DNA of 24,984 bases from Clostridiales bacterium (GTDB lineage: Bacteria > Bacillota > Clostridia > Christensenellales > Aristaeellaceae). The DNA lies in assembly GCA_004556395.1 (NCBI GenBank), contig SFHK01000032.1, positions 1-24,984 of the forward strand, read 5' to 3'. Each line of letters starts with the position of its first letter. Within the stretch, counting starts at the first letter, position 1. This document shows positions 14,917-23,504 of this stretch, in pieces. The notes below the pieces were generated by a model. It was not told where the DNA came from. It saw only the letters and a program-made list of their open reading frames with translations, and searched no databases. A program made the translations under genes and the position numbers.

Positions 14917-17283
14917 ATGATTCGAAAGACCATCCTGCTTCCCGTTTTGCTGATGCTTTTGCTTCTGTGCTGCGCGCGGGCCGAGACCGCGCCGGAATGC
15001 ATCATCCTTGGCGAGACGCAGGTTTCCATCGACATGGCGAACGCGCGCACGCATCAGCTTACGGCGAGCGTGCTTCCCGCGGAGGCCGACCAGACGATCG
15101 TCTGGACCTCGTCCGACCGCTCCGTGCTCACCGTGGAGGACGGACTCATCACCGCCCTGAAAACCGGCAGCTGCACCGTCACGGCCTATGTGCCCGGAGA
15201 AAGCACGGTTTTCGCGCAGGTGAACGTGACCGTGACCAGCAGCCTGCTGCCGACGGCGCTGACCGGCCTTCCGGAGCGCATCATTCTCGAACCCACCCAG
15301 ACTCTTCCGCTGGACGTGACCGTGCTGCCCGAGGGCGCGGATTCCACGCTTCTTTGGCGCACGAACAATCCCTCCGCCATTTCCGTGGACGAAAACAACG
15401 TGCTCACGGCCAAGCGCGAGGGTTCAGCGCTTCTGAAGGTTGTTTCCGCGCGCGACCACAGCGTCAGCGCGCAGATCATCGTAATCGTAAAATACAAATC
15501 CGCGCCGGACAGCGTAACGCTGAGCCAGCATGAAGCGACGCTCGCCGTGGGTGAAACCCTGTCCGTCGACGCGTCGACCGCGCCGGAGAACGCGTCCTCG
15601 ATCGTCCGCTACAAGTCCACCGACACCACCGTCGCCACCGTGGACGACGACGGCCAGATTACCGCCGTGGGCTACGGCCAGTGCGAAATCCTCGCGGGTT
15701 CCGCGCGCGACACCCGCGTGCAGGATCGCCTCATGCTGACCGTGACGGACGAGCGCGTGCCGGAGCGCATCGTCGTTTATCCCTCGCCCATTTCGCTCGA
15801 GCCCTCGCAGACGCAGGCGCTGGACGTGGTGATCTTCCCTCAGACATTGAACGCCGCCATCGCCTACAAAAGCGCCGACGCGAGCGTCGCCAGCGTATCG
15901 GCGGACGGCGTGGTAACCGCCGTCGGAGAGGGCGCGACGGACGTTTTCGTGTATTCCGTATACACAAATAAGGTCTTCGCGAAGGTTCCCGTGCAAGTGA
16001 AATACGGCAAGGCGATTCAGCGGCTTCTGCTTTCCTCCGGCGAGCTCACGCTGAAGCGGGGCGACACCGCGCCGCTGGGGCTTACGCTGTATCCCGAGGA
16101 CGCGAGCCGCGCGCTGGTGTATGAATCCTCGAATCCCGAGGTCGCCTATATAGATGAAAGCAGCAGCATTGTGGCCGCCATGTACGGCGAAGCCACCCTT
16201 CGCGTGCGCTCCTACCGGGATCTCTCCCTGTACGCCGAAATGAAGGTCACCGTGGCCGACGACCGCTGTCCGCGCACGATGACCGACCCCGGAAAGAAGG
16301 AGCGCTACGTGCTGCGCGCGGGCGAACGCCTTTCCGTTTCCCTCGCGTTTACGCCCGAGTCCGCCGACCGCTCGGTGGTGTGGATTTCCAGCGACGAACG
16401 CATCGTTTCCGTCTCCGAGGACGGCGCGCCCGTCGCCCGTTCGCGCGGCGTGGCGACCGTGCGCGCGCAGAGCGCGCTCAATTCCGCGCTGTATATCGAC
16501 TATGCCGTCACCGTCGAGGACGACGAATATACGCTGCTCATGCCCGCGCGCCGCACGACCGTGGACGAAATCGACGACAACCTCGCCGCCATTGAAAAAA
16601 TCCGCCTGTGTGCGCACCACGCGCTGGACGAACTGAGCGCCGCGGAAACCATTCCCGCGGAGGAAGCCGTGAAACGCGGGGAAATCGTCGACGAGGCCTT
16701 TGAAATGTACGCCTTCCCGTGGATGGTCACGAGCGTGCAGGCCTACTGGAACGACACCAACTCCGAGGACGGCGCGAAGGACTTCAAGCCCGGCGTCGTG
16801 TACTACGGCCTGCCCTACATGTCCAGCTACAATTCCTTCCACACCTACAGCGTGAAGCACGCGCTGGCGGAAAAGAAATACGTGCCGGTCGAGGGCGAAA
16901 AGTACTACCTGCTCAATCAGGAAGGCAAGTTCACGCGCAACTATGCCGGAAACGATTGTTCCTCCTTCGTCGCGCTGGCGATGTTCGGCTACGCGGACTA
17001 CAAAAATAAGGATGTAAAAACCGACACGCTGCTCAAGGACGACCGGCTGCGCGCCATTACCGACGCTTCCACGCTGCGCGCCGGGGATATTCTCGTGCGC
17101 CATAATTCGCACGTGATCATGTTCCTCTACTGGGCGGACGAAAACCGCACGCAGGGCGTATTCATCGAGCAGGGCGGCAGCGAACCGGCTATCAACACGA
17201 TTTCCGCGTCGGTTTATACGATTTCCGATTATCTGGACCATTTCTATCGCATTCGACGCATACGCGGCTTTCGTGAACAGTGA
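14917..17283 (+). CDS. Secreted Big2-repeat protein with NlpC/P60-like C-terminal domain
   Basis: The 788-aa product has a signal peptide (about 1-22, ending CARA). About six Big2-type immunoglobulin-like repeats of 80-88 residues follow (about 25-540), each with a V/I-x-W/Y-x-S-S/T-D/N core and a DG-x-V/I-T-A turn. After a linker region, the C-terminal domain (about 650-788) shows NDCSSF with Cys681, RAGDIL, and SHVIMF with His732, as in NlpC/P60 cysteine peptidases of the cell wall. It probably cleaves or remodels peptidoglycan, or acts as an envelope amidase. The start at 14917 is set by GGAGG 6 bases upstream. No sortase motif or transmembrane anchor is seen at the C-terminus. It is followed 14 bases later by the NagA-like gene. 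Confidence 0.9.
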   Translation: MIRKTILLPVLLMLLLLCCARAETAPECIILGETQVSIDMANARTHQLTASVLPAEADQTIVWTSSDRSVLTVEDGLITALKTGSCTVTAYVPGESTVFAQVNVTVTSSLLPTALTGLPERIILEPTQTLPLDVTVLPEGADSTLLWRTNNPSAISVDENNVLTAKREGSALLKVVSARDHSVSAQIIVIVKYKSAPDSVTLSQHEATLAVGETLSVDASTAPENASSIVRYKSTDTTVATVDDDGQITAVGYGQCEILAGSARDTRVQDRLMLTVTDERVPERIVVYPSPISLEPSQTQALDVVIFPQTLNAAIAYKSADASVASVSADGVVTAVGEGATDVFVYSVYTNKVFAKVPVQVKYGKAIQRLLLSSGELTLKRGDTAPLGLTLYPEDASRALVYESSNPEVAYIDESSSIVAAMYGEATLRVRSYRDLSLYAEMKVTVADDRCPRTMTDPGKKERYVLRAGERLSVSLAFTPESADRSVVWISSDERIVSVSEDGAPVARSRGVATVRAQSALNSALYIDYAVTVEDDEYTLLMPARRTTVDEIDDNLAAIEKIRLCAHHALDELSAAETIPAEEAVKRGEIVDEAFEMYAFPWMVTSVQAYWNDTNSEDGAKDFKPGVVYYGLPYMSSYNSFHTYSVKHALAEKKYVPVEGEKYYLLNQEGKFTRNYAGNDCSSFVALAMFGYADYKNKDVKTDTLLKDDRLRAITDASTLRAGDILVRHNSHVIMFLYWADENRTQGVFIEQGGSEPAINTISASVYTISDYLDHFYRIRRIRGFREQ

Positions 17284-17297
17284 ACAGGAGAAGAGCC

Positions 17298-18488
17298 ATG
17301 CTGTATCAGATTTTGAACGCAAAAATTCTTACGCCGCTTGAGGAAACCGCCGGCGCGGTCGTCGTGCGCGACGGCCGGTTCGCCGAGATCTCCGCGCGTC
17401 CGCTGGATGGCGTGCCATCCGTCGACGCGCGCGGGCTGTATCTCGCCCCCGGCTTTATCGACCTTCACGTGCACGGCGGCGGGCGCTGCACGCCGATGAG
17501 CGGCCGCGCGCAGGACGTGCTTGCCATGTGCCGGGCGCACGCGCTGCGCGGCACGACCTCCATCCTGCCCACCACGCTGGCCGCGCCGAAGGACATGCTG
17601 CTTCGCGCCGTTTCCGCCATTGAGGAAGCGCGGCGCGCGGACGCTCCCTTCCGCATTCTGGGCGCGCACATGGAAGGGCCATGCCTGAATCCGGCGCAGG
17701 CCGGCGCGCAGGCGCCCGGCGCGCTGACCCTGCCGAAGGATCTGAACCTCGATGAGTTTCTCGACGCCTGTCCCTCCGTGCGCATGATGGGCGTTGCGCC
17801 GGAGCTGGACGGCGGCATGGCGCTCGGCGACAGGCTGGCGGAAAAGGGCGTCGTCGCGTCGATCGCGCATTCGAACGCCACCTATGATCAGGTCGTCGAA
17901 GCCTCCGTGCACGGCTACCGCGACATTACGCACCTGTACTCCGCCTGCAGCGGCATCGTGCGCGTGGGCGGCTTCCGCGTGCCCGGCGTAATCGAAGCGG
18001 GGCTGAATCTCGACGAGTACACCGTTCAGGTCATCGCCGACGGGCGACACCTGCCCATCCCGCTTCTGCAGCTGATCTATCGCTGCCGCGGCGCGGAAAA
18101 CATCATCCTCATCACCGACGGGCTGGAATTCGCCGCCGCGGACGATCTGAAGGAGGGCGAAATCTACACGCAGTTCAACGGCGTTCGCGCGCTGTACGAG
18201 GACGGCGTGATGAAGCTGCCCGACCGCACGGCCTTTGCCGGCTCCGCCGCCACGATGGATCAACTGGTCTTCCATATGCGCAAGGCGGGCGTTCCGATGG
18301 CCGAAGCCGTGCGCATGGCGACGCTGAACCCGGCCATGCGAATCGGCGAAACGAAGCTCGGACGAATCGGGCCGGGCTGCGCGGCGGATTTTTTGCTGTT
18401 TGACGACGACATAAACGTGAAGCTGGTGGCGACGGGCGGCCGCGCGCTGCGCGACGACTGGAAGATTCTGGAGGATGCGCGCGCATGA
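17298..18488 (+). CDS. nagA: N-acetylglucosamine-6-phosphate deacetylase family protein
   Basis: The family removes the acetyl group of GlcNAc-6-phosphate in amino-sugar and cell-wall recycling. The 396-aa product is normal in length. It shows the amidohydrolase metal motif DLHVHGGG (His57 and His59), MEGP with Glu126, HSNATYD with His191, THLYSA with His212, DGRHLP with His251 and ITDG with Asp274. The usual H-L-F-N-A-M block is altered to HLYSACSG and the loop after it differs, so the acetylated substrate may be a variant. The ATG at 17298 is chosen because AGGAG lies 7 bases upstream. It follows the NlpC/P60-like wall protein and overlaps the next gene by 4 bases, which fits peptidoglycan turnover. 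Confidence 0.88.
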   Translation: MLYQILNAKILTPLEETAGAVVVRDGRFAEISARPLDGVPSVDARGLYLAPGFIDLHVHGGGRCTPMSGRAQDVLAMCRAHALRGTTSILPTTLAAPKDMLLRAVSAIEEARRADAPFRILGAHMEGPCLNPAQAGAQAPGALTLPKDLNLDEFLDACPSVRMMGVAPELDGGMALGDRLAEKGVVASIAHSNATYDQVVEASVHGYRDITHLYSACSGIVRVGGFRVPGVIEAGLNLDEYTVQVIADGRHLPIPLLQLIYRCRGAENIILITDGLEFAAADDLKEGEIYTQFNGVRALYEDGVMKLPDRTAFAGSAATMDQLVFHMRKAGVPMAEAVRMATLNPAMRIGETKLGRIGPGCAADFLLFDDDINVKLVATGGRALRDDWKILEDARA

Positions 18489-19420
18489 TCGACGTATGCC
18501 TGCTGGGCTGCGGCGGCATGATGCCCCTGCCCGGCCGATTTCTTACCTCTTTATATGTGCGCACCGACGGCCGCGCCGTGCTGATCGACTGCGGCGAGGG
18601 CACGCAGACCGCCGTGCGCTGCGCTGACCTGCGCTTCAAATGCATCGACGACGTGCTGATCACGCATTACCACGCCGACCATGTAAGCGGCCTGCCCGGT
18701 CTGCTTCTGACCCTCGGAAACGAGGGACGCACCGCACCCCTGCGCATGCACGGCCCCGCGGGGCTGAAGCGCGTGGTGTCCGCGATGCGCGTCATCGTTC
18801 CGGAGCTGCCCTACGAGGTCGAAATCGACGAGCTGCCCGCCGAGGGTGCGACGTTTTCCGTCGCGGGCAGCCTGCGCGCCGTCGCCTTTCCCGCCGACCA
18901 TGGCATGCCCTGCTTCGGCTACGCGCTGTATCTGGATCGACCCGGCAAGTTTGATCCCGCGAAGGCGCGCCGGAACGGCGTTCCCCTGTCCCTGTGGAGC
19001 CGCCTGCAGGCCGGGAAAGCGCTGGACGGCTTCCGCCCGGAGGACGTGCTCGGCGAAGCCCGGCGCGGGCTTTCCCTGCTGTATTCCACCGACACGCGTC
19101 CCGTCGCGGATATGGTTCGCTTGGGCAAAGAATGCGACCTGATGGTGCTTGAGGGCATGTTCGGCGACCCTGAAAAGGACGAGCGCGCCCGCGTCACGCA
19201 CCACATGACGATGCGCGAAGCCGCCGAGATCGCCCGCGACGCCCAGCCCGCCCGCCTTTGGCTCACCCATTTCAGCCCCGCCACACCGCATCCGGAGGAA
19301 TACCTTGAAGAAATGCAAACCCTCTTCCCCCGCCTTCAAATGGGCGAATGCGGCCTGAAGGAAACCCTGAATTTCGTTCAGGCGGCTCAACAACTCAAGA
19401 CCCTCTCGTCATGGGAATGA
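18485..19420 (+). CDS. rnz: Ribonuclease Z (metallo-beta-lactamase fold)
   Basis: RNase Z cuts the 3' trailer of tRNA precursors. The 311-aa length matches the short bacterial form. N-terminal LGCGGMMPLPGRFLTSLYV and DCGEGTQ (about 35-41) fit the family. The zinc motif is HYHADH at 61-66, and further metal ligands lie in ADHGMPCFGY, YSTDTRP and LTHFSP near the C-terminus. It overlaps the nagA-like gene as ATGA and is the last gene of the unit. Proteins of this type are often annotated only as MBL-fold hydrolases, so another nuclease or hydrolase role cannot be excluded. Downstream is only a weak 5-bp hairpin with CTTTT (19408-19426). Confidence 0.85.
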   Translation: MIDVCLLGCGGMMPLPGRFLTSLYVRTDGRAVLIDCGEGTQTAVRCADLRFKCIDDVLITHYHADHVSGLPGLLLTLGNEGRTAPLRMHGPAGLKRVVSAMRVIVPELPYEVEIDELPAEGATFSVAGSLRAVAFPADHGMPCFGYALYLDRPGKFDPAKARRNGVPLSLWSRLQAGKALDGFRPEDVLGEARRGLSLLYSTDTRPVADMVRLGKECDLMVLEGMFGDPEKDERARVTHHMTMREAAEIARDAQPARLWLTHFSPATPHPEEYLEEMQTLFPRLQMGECGLKETLNFVQAAQQLKTLSSWE

Positions 19421-19435
19421 CCTTTTAAAACGATC

Positions 19436-19467
19436 GGGATGCCATATCTAACGCGGGTGGGCATCCC
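19436..19467 (+). promoter_or_regulatory. Inverted repeat upstream of the galactonate operon
   Basis: GGGATGCC (19436-19443) and GGCATCCC (19460-19467) are perfect 8-bp inverted arms around 16 bases. No T tract follows on the plus strand, so it does not look like a terminator. Its place 30 bases before the first start codon suits a regulator-binding site or a leader hairpin. I did not find a convincing promoter in this 77-base gap. Confidence 0.45.
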
Positions 19468-19497
19468 CGAATGACCATTAGAAATAAGGAGAACATC

Positions 19498-21228
19498 ATG
19501 ATTATTACGAAAAACGAGTTTCGAAGCAAAATCTTCCACCTGCTGCAGGCATGGTGCGACGAGCTGATCCATCTGCATATTTCCATGCCGGGAAATACGG
19601 ACTTCGACGGCGCCATTCTCTGTCCCGCCTGCAAGGTTATTCACGGCCGCTGCCACGACGCGATCTATCCGATGATGTACATGGCGGACGCGACCGGCGA
19701 CCAGAAGTATCTGGACGCGGCGAACAAGCTCTTCCGGTGGGGCGAAAACATGCTCTGCGACGACGGCGGCCTGTACAACGACGCGCAGTCCACATGGAGC
19801 GGCATTACCGTCTTTAACGCCGTTTCGCTTTGCGACGCGCTGAAAAAGCACGGCCATCTGCTGGACGCGCAGACGAAGCGCGAATGGGAAGCGCGCCTGC
19901 TTCGGATGGGCGACTGGCTGTTTAAAAACCTCCGGCTTGGCATGCGCACGAACATCAACTATTTCGCCACCAACTGCAACGCCATGGCGCTGCTGGGCAA
20001 TTACTTCGACCGGGACGATTACCGCCAGCTGGCGCATGAGCTCGCGCATCATTGCATGAAGCACATCAGCGAAAACGGGCTGCTGTTCGGCGAGGGGCAA
20101 CCCAACGACGCGGTCAGCGAAAAGGGCTGCACCGCCATCGATATGGGCGGCTACAATGTGGAGGAATCCCTCCCCTCTCTGTGCCGCTACGCGATGGAGA
20201 GCGGCGACAAGGAAGCGTTCAACGTCTTCGTCGACAGCTACCGCGCACATCTGGAATTCATGCTGCCCGACGGCGCGTGGGACAACAGCATCGGCACGCG
20301 CGCGTTCAAGTGGACGTACTGGGGCAGCCGCACCAGCGACGGCTGTCAGGAGGTGCTGTTCCATCTCGGAAAGCAGGATCCCGTGTTCGCGGAAGCCGCG
20401 CTGCGCAATCTGGATCTGTATGAAAAATGCACACACAACGGTCTGCTGTTCGGCGGCCGCGACTACTACGCGCACGGCGAACACGCCTGCTCTCATCACA
20501 CCTTCTGCCACGCAAAGGTGCTGGCGGGCGCGCTGGACGAGGGCTTTGAGGATCTGGAGCGCATGCCCCTGCCCTCCGACAATTTCAGCGGCCTGAAATA
20601 CTATTCGGAGATCGACAGCTACCGCGTCGGCGTGGGCGACTGGCGCGCCAACGTGACCGCGTATGACTTCAACTACATGACCGGCGGCCATGCCTCCGGC
20701 GGCGCGCTCAACCTTCTGTGGAACCGCAAGGTCGGCCCGATCATCGCCGTCGGCGCGGTGGACTACAGCATGCACGAAATTCACAACCAGCAGCTTTCGC
20801 TGAAAAAGGCCGAGCATCGCTCCGTGTGCCCGCGCGTTGAACTGGTAAAAAACGGCGTGCGCTACGCCAACCACTACGATTTCCGCGCTTCCATGAACGC
20901 CGAGGAGCGCAACGACAGCGTTATCATCCGCGCCAACGCCGTGCTGTGCGATAACCACAACGCGCCGATTCCTGAGAACTACGCCTGCACGCTCACCTAC
21001 ACCTTCGCGAAGGACTGCGTGCGCATTCACGGCAAGCTGGACGCGGCGATCGCCGATCAGGCGGTTTACTATCTGCCCATCGTTCAGGACAGCGCCGCCG
21101 TCACGGTGGAAACAGGCGCGCTTCTTTCCCACGGGAAGAGCTTCAATCTGAACCCCGGCTTCATCTGCACGGAATACAAAATCGCGGCAAACGAGCAGGG
21201 CGAGTTCGCGCTGACGCTCTCCGTGTAA
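19498..21228 (+). CDS. Uncharacterised carbohydrate-active enzyme, probable alpha/alpha toroid plus beta domain
   Basis: I do not recognise the exact family of this 576-aa protein. The first 400 residues read as repeated helix pairs, such as YMADATGDQKYLDAANKLF (61-79), LARL- and AMALLGNYF-type segments. Family-like aromatic and acidic loops include NDAQSTW (94-100), TAIDMGGYN, DGAWDNSIGTR and TYWGSRTSDG. After a GGHASGGALNLLWN motif comes a beta-rich end (about 400-576). This layout is seen in toroid glycosidases and polysaccharide or oligosaccharide lyases (heparinase II/III-like). There is no signal peptide, so it should act on an imported oligosaccharide in the cytoplasm. The start at 19498 is set by AAGGAG 6 bases ahead. 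It is the first gene of the galactonate operon, 19 bases before the dehydrogenase. Confidence 0.7.
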   Translation: MIITKNEFRSKIFHLLQAWCDELIHLHISMPGNTDFDGAILCPACKVIHGRCHDAIYPMMYMADATGDQKYLDAANKLFRWGENMLCDDGGLYNDAQSTWSGITVFNAVSLCDALKKHGHLLDAQTKREWEARLLRMGDWLFKNLRLGMRTNINYFATNCNAMALLGNYFDRDDYRQLAHELAHHCMKHISENGLLFGEGQPNDAVSEKGCTAIDMGGYNVEESLPSLCRYAMESGDKEAFNVFVDSYRAHLEFMLPDGAWDNSIGTRAFKWTYWGSRTSDGCQEVLFHLGKQDPVFAEAALRNLDLYEKCTHNGLLFGGRDYYAHGEHACSHHTFCHAKVLAGALDEGFEDLERMPLPSDNFSGLKYYSEIDSYRVGVGDWRANVTAYDFNYMTGGHASGGALNLLWNRKVGPIIAVGAVDYSMHEIHNQQLSLKKAEHRSVCPRVELVKNGVRYANHYDFRASMNAEERNDSVIIRANAVLCDNHNAPIPENYACTLTYTFAKDCVRIHGKLDAAIADQAVYYLPIVQDSAAVTVETGALLSHGKSFNLNPGFICTEYKIAANEQGEFALTLSV

Positions 21229-21247
21229 TCCAAATGAGGTGAACGAC

Positions 21248-22312
21248 ATGGCGACAAAAATGCAAATGGCGGATATGCGCTTCGTAGACGGCTACGGCCC
21301 TGATGCGCAGAAGGTCGCCGTGCTGGAAAAGCCGTTCCACATGTCCATCCGCCGGGCGGAAATTCCGATCCCAGCGGAGGATGAGGTGCGCATCCGCATC
21401 AAGTGGGTCGGCATCTGCGGCAGCGATCTGGAGGCCTACCGCGGCACGCGCGCACCGGAATTCATCACCACGCCCGCGAGACTCGGCCACGAGGTGAGCG
21501 GCGTCATCGACATGGTAGGCGAAAAAGTCAAGGGACTACGCGTCGGCGCGCACGTCGCCTGCCGGTATGTATGGGGCGCGTTCGCCCAGTACATCGTCTG
21601 CAAGGCCTTCAACGTCATCGCCCTGCCGGACGACTTCCCCATGCTGGACATCAGCCCCATCGAGGTGCTCCCGGGCATTCTTCATGCGGCGGAGCTGGGG
21701 CAGATTCAGCAGGCGAAGAACGTTCTGATCATGGGGCAGGGCGTGAGCGGCCTTATCATGACGCAGGTCGTCCACCTGTTCAGCCCGAAGTGTCTGGCCG
21801 TGACCGACCTGAGCGAAACCAAGCTCGCGCTGGCGCGCAAATACGGTGCGACGCACACCTATCTCCTTCCCGACAAGAACGCCCGCACGATGGATTACGC
21901 CGGAAAGGACTTCTCGGACGGCTTCGACGTGGTCATCCCTTGCCTTCTGGAAGGCGACGGCATCGTCGACGCGATCGACGCCGCCGCGATGTGCGCGCGA
22001 GTGGTCATGTACGGCTGCATCGGCGTGTGCAATACGCCCGTGGATTTCTTCAAGGCGCACCGTAAGCGTCTGGAATTCTACTTCACCGAGCCGCGAAGGG
22101 ACATCGATATGCGCCGCTTCTTCGACGAGGGCGTGCGCCTTGTAACCGAGGGACTGGTCAACACAAGCGAAATGATCACCCACACCTTCCCGCTGGACGA
22201 AATCGACGAAGCCTTCCGCCTTCGCAACGCGCAGCAGAAGGACGTCATCCACATCGTTATCGACTGCGAAGAAAACAGGAGTGTCAGAGCCAATGAAGAT
22301 TACCGGTTTTGA
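21248..22312 (+). CDS. Zinc-dependent medium-chain alcohol/sugar dehydrogenase
   Basis: The 354-aa product belongs to the medium-chain dehydrogenase family (sorbitol/threonine dehydrogenase type). The catalytic zinc site is seen as CGSD with Cys57 and GHE with His81-Glu82; the NAD loop is GQGVSG at 163-168. The usual four-cysteine structural zinc loop after about residue 95 is absent: the chain goes directly to RYVWGAFAQYIV. The ATG at 21248 follows GAGGTGA. Its last 20 bases overlap the dehydratase gene. In context it probably oxidises a hexose or a related alcohol so that an aldonate reaches the dehydratase, but the substrate is inferred from neighbours only. Confidence 0.88.
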   Translation: MATKMQMADMRFVDGYGPDAQKVAVLEKPFHMSIRRAEIPIPAEDEVRIRIKWVGICGSDLEAYRGTRAPEFITTPARLGHEVSGVIDMVGEKVKGLRVGAHVACRYVWGAFAQYIVCKAFNVIALPDDFPMLDISPIEVLPGILHAAELGQIQQAKNVLIMGQGVSGLIMTQVVHLFSPKCLAVTDLSETKLALARKYGATHTYLLPDKNARTMDYAGKDFSDGFDVVIPCLLEGDGIVDAIDAAAMCARVVMYGCIGVCNTPVDFFKAHRKRLEFYFTEPRRDIDMRRFFDEGVRLVTEGLVNTSEMITHTFPLDEIDEAFRLRNAQQKDVIHIVIDCEENRSVRANEDYRF

Positions 22313-23441
22313 GGTATTTCCCGTGCTGCCCCGCTGGCAGTTTCTGAAAATCGAAACCGACGAGGGTCTATGCGGCTGGGGCGAGCCGGTTGTCGAAGGC
22401 CGCGCGCACACCGTGAAGGCCGCCGTTGAGGAGCTCAGCTATTACTTTATGGGAAAGGATCCCGCGAACATCGAGGATCTGTGGCAAACCTTCTACCGCG
22501 GCGGCTTCTACCGCGGCGGGCCGGAGGTTATGAGCGCCATCGCGGGTATTGATCAGGCGCTGTGGGACATCAAGGGAAAGGCGCTGAACACGCCGATTTA
22601 CAACCTGCTGGGCGGCAAGTGCCGCGACAGACTGAAGGTTTACTGCTGGATCGGCGGCGACCGCCCCTCGGATATCGCGGCCGAGGTTCTGAAAAAGCAG
22701 CGAGAGGGCTACAGCGCCGTAAAGATGAACGCGTCGGAGGAAATACACTACATCGACTCCTTTAAAAAGATCGACGCGGTGTTGAGTCGCGCCCGCGCCA
22801 TTCGCGAAGCGGTCGGCATGAACATGGAATTCGCCATCGACTTCCACGGCCGTATCCACAAGAGTATGGCAAAGGTGCTTGCGAAAGAGCTTGAGCCCTA
22901 TCACCCCATGTTCATCGAAGAGCCTGTGCTTTCCGAGAATATCGAAGCCCTGCGCGATATCGCAAACGCAACGTCCACGCCGATTGCCACAGGCGAGCGG
23001 ATGTTCAGTCGCTGGGATTTCAAGAAAATCCTGACGGAGGGCTACGTGGACATCATCCAGCCGGACCTCTCCCACGCGGGCGGTATCAGTGAATGCAGGA
23101 AAATCGCGGCCATGGCAGAGGCGTTCGACGTTGCGGTCGCGCCGCATTGCCCGCTCGGCCCCGTGGCGCTCGCCGCCTGCACGCAGCTGGACATGTGCAC
23201 GCCAAACGCCTTCATTCAGGAGCAGAGCATGGGCATCCATTATAATCAGGGCGGCGACCTGCTGGACTATCTGGAGGACGCGTCACCCTTCCGTTATAAA
23301 GACGGCTTCATCGATCCGCCCACCGGCGCGGGACTCGGCGTAAGGGTAGACGAAGTAAAGATTCGCAAAATGGCGGAAGCCGGCCACAACTGGAAGAATC
23401 CCGTCTGGCGCAACTACGACGGTACCATCGCTGAATGGTAG
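22293..23441 (+). CDS. dgoD: D-galactonate dehydratase (enolase superfamily)
   Basis: The enzyme dehydrates D-galactonate to 2-keto-3-deoxygalactonate. From the ATG at 22293 the protein has 382 aa, as I recall for E. coli DgoD. The catalytic positions also agree with that numbering: Asp183 and His185 in DFHG, Glu209 in IEEP, Glu235 in TGER, His285 in APHCPLGP and Glu310 in QEQS. The N-terminal capping domain (about 1-120) contains GGFYRGGPEVM and ALWDIKGK. AGGAG at 22277-22281 lies 11 bases before this start, somewhat far; the GTG at 22281 overlaps it and is rejected. The gene overlaps the dehydrogenase and is followed by a hairpin before the aldolase. Related aldonate dehydratases in the same subgroup are the main alternative. 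Confidence 0.93.
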   Translation: MKITGFEVFPVLPRWQFLKIETDEGLCGWGEPVVEGRAHTVKAAVEELSYYFMGKDPANIEDLWQTFYRGGFYRGGPEVMSAIAGIDQALWDIKGKALNTPIYNLLGGKCRDRLKVYCWIGGDRPSDIAAEVLKKQREGYSAVKMNASEEIHYIDSFKKIDAVLSRARAIREAVGMNMEFAIDFHGRIHKSMAKVLAKELEPYHPMFIEEPVLSENIEALRDIANATSTPIATGERMFSRWDFKKILTEGYVDIIQPDLSHAGGISECRKIAAMAEAFDVAVAPHCPLGPVALAACTQLDMCTPNAFIQEQSMGIHYNQGGDLLDYLEDASPFRYKDGFIDPPTGAGLGVRVDEVKIRKMAEAGHNWKNPVWRNYDGTIAEW

Positions 23442-23442
23442 C

Positions 23443-23491
23443 AAAAAGGCATTCTCCGCTTCCAGCTGTGTAAAACGGAGAATGCCCTTTT
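23443..23491 (+). terminator. Hairpin between dehydratase and aldolase (terminator/attenuator)
   Basis: GGCATTCTCCG (23448-23458) pairs perfectly with CGGAGAATGCC (23476-23486) over 11 bp, with a 17-base loop. Five As precede the stem and CTTTT follows. It starts right after the dgoD stop and ends 4 bases before the aldolase Shine-Dalgarno sequence. It probably ends or reduces transcription before the aldolase, or stabilises the dgoD mRNA end. Confidence 0.75.
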
Positions 23492-23504
23492 CGAAAGGAG
23501 CATC

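Noticed and set aside
15424..17322. Long minus-strand open frame opposite the Big2-repeat gene
   Set aside because: No ribosome binding site or recognisable motif; the plus strand has a signal peptide, repeats and a catalytic domain.
19408..19426. Hairpin GTCAT-GGGA-ATGAC with CTTTT after rnz as a terminator
   Set aside because: The stem has only 5 bp and is mostly A-T rich, too weak for a confident call.
19387..21249. Long minus-strand open frame opposite the first galactonate-operon gene
   Set aside because: It is a His/Val/Arg-rich shadow; the plus frame has a good ribosome binding site and operon spacing.
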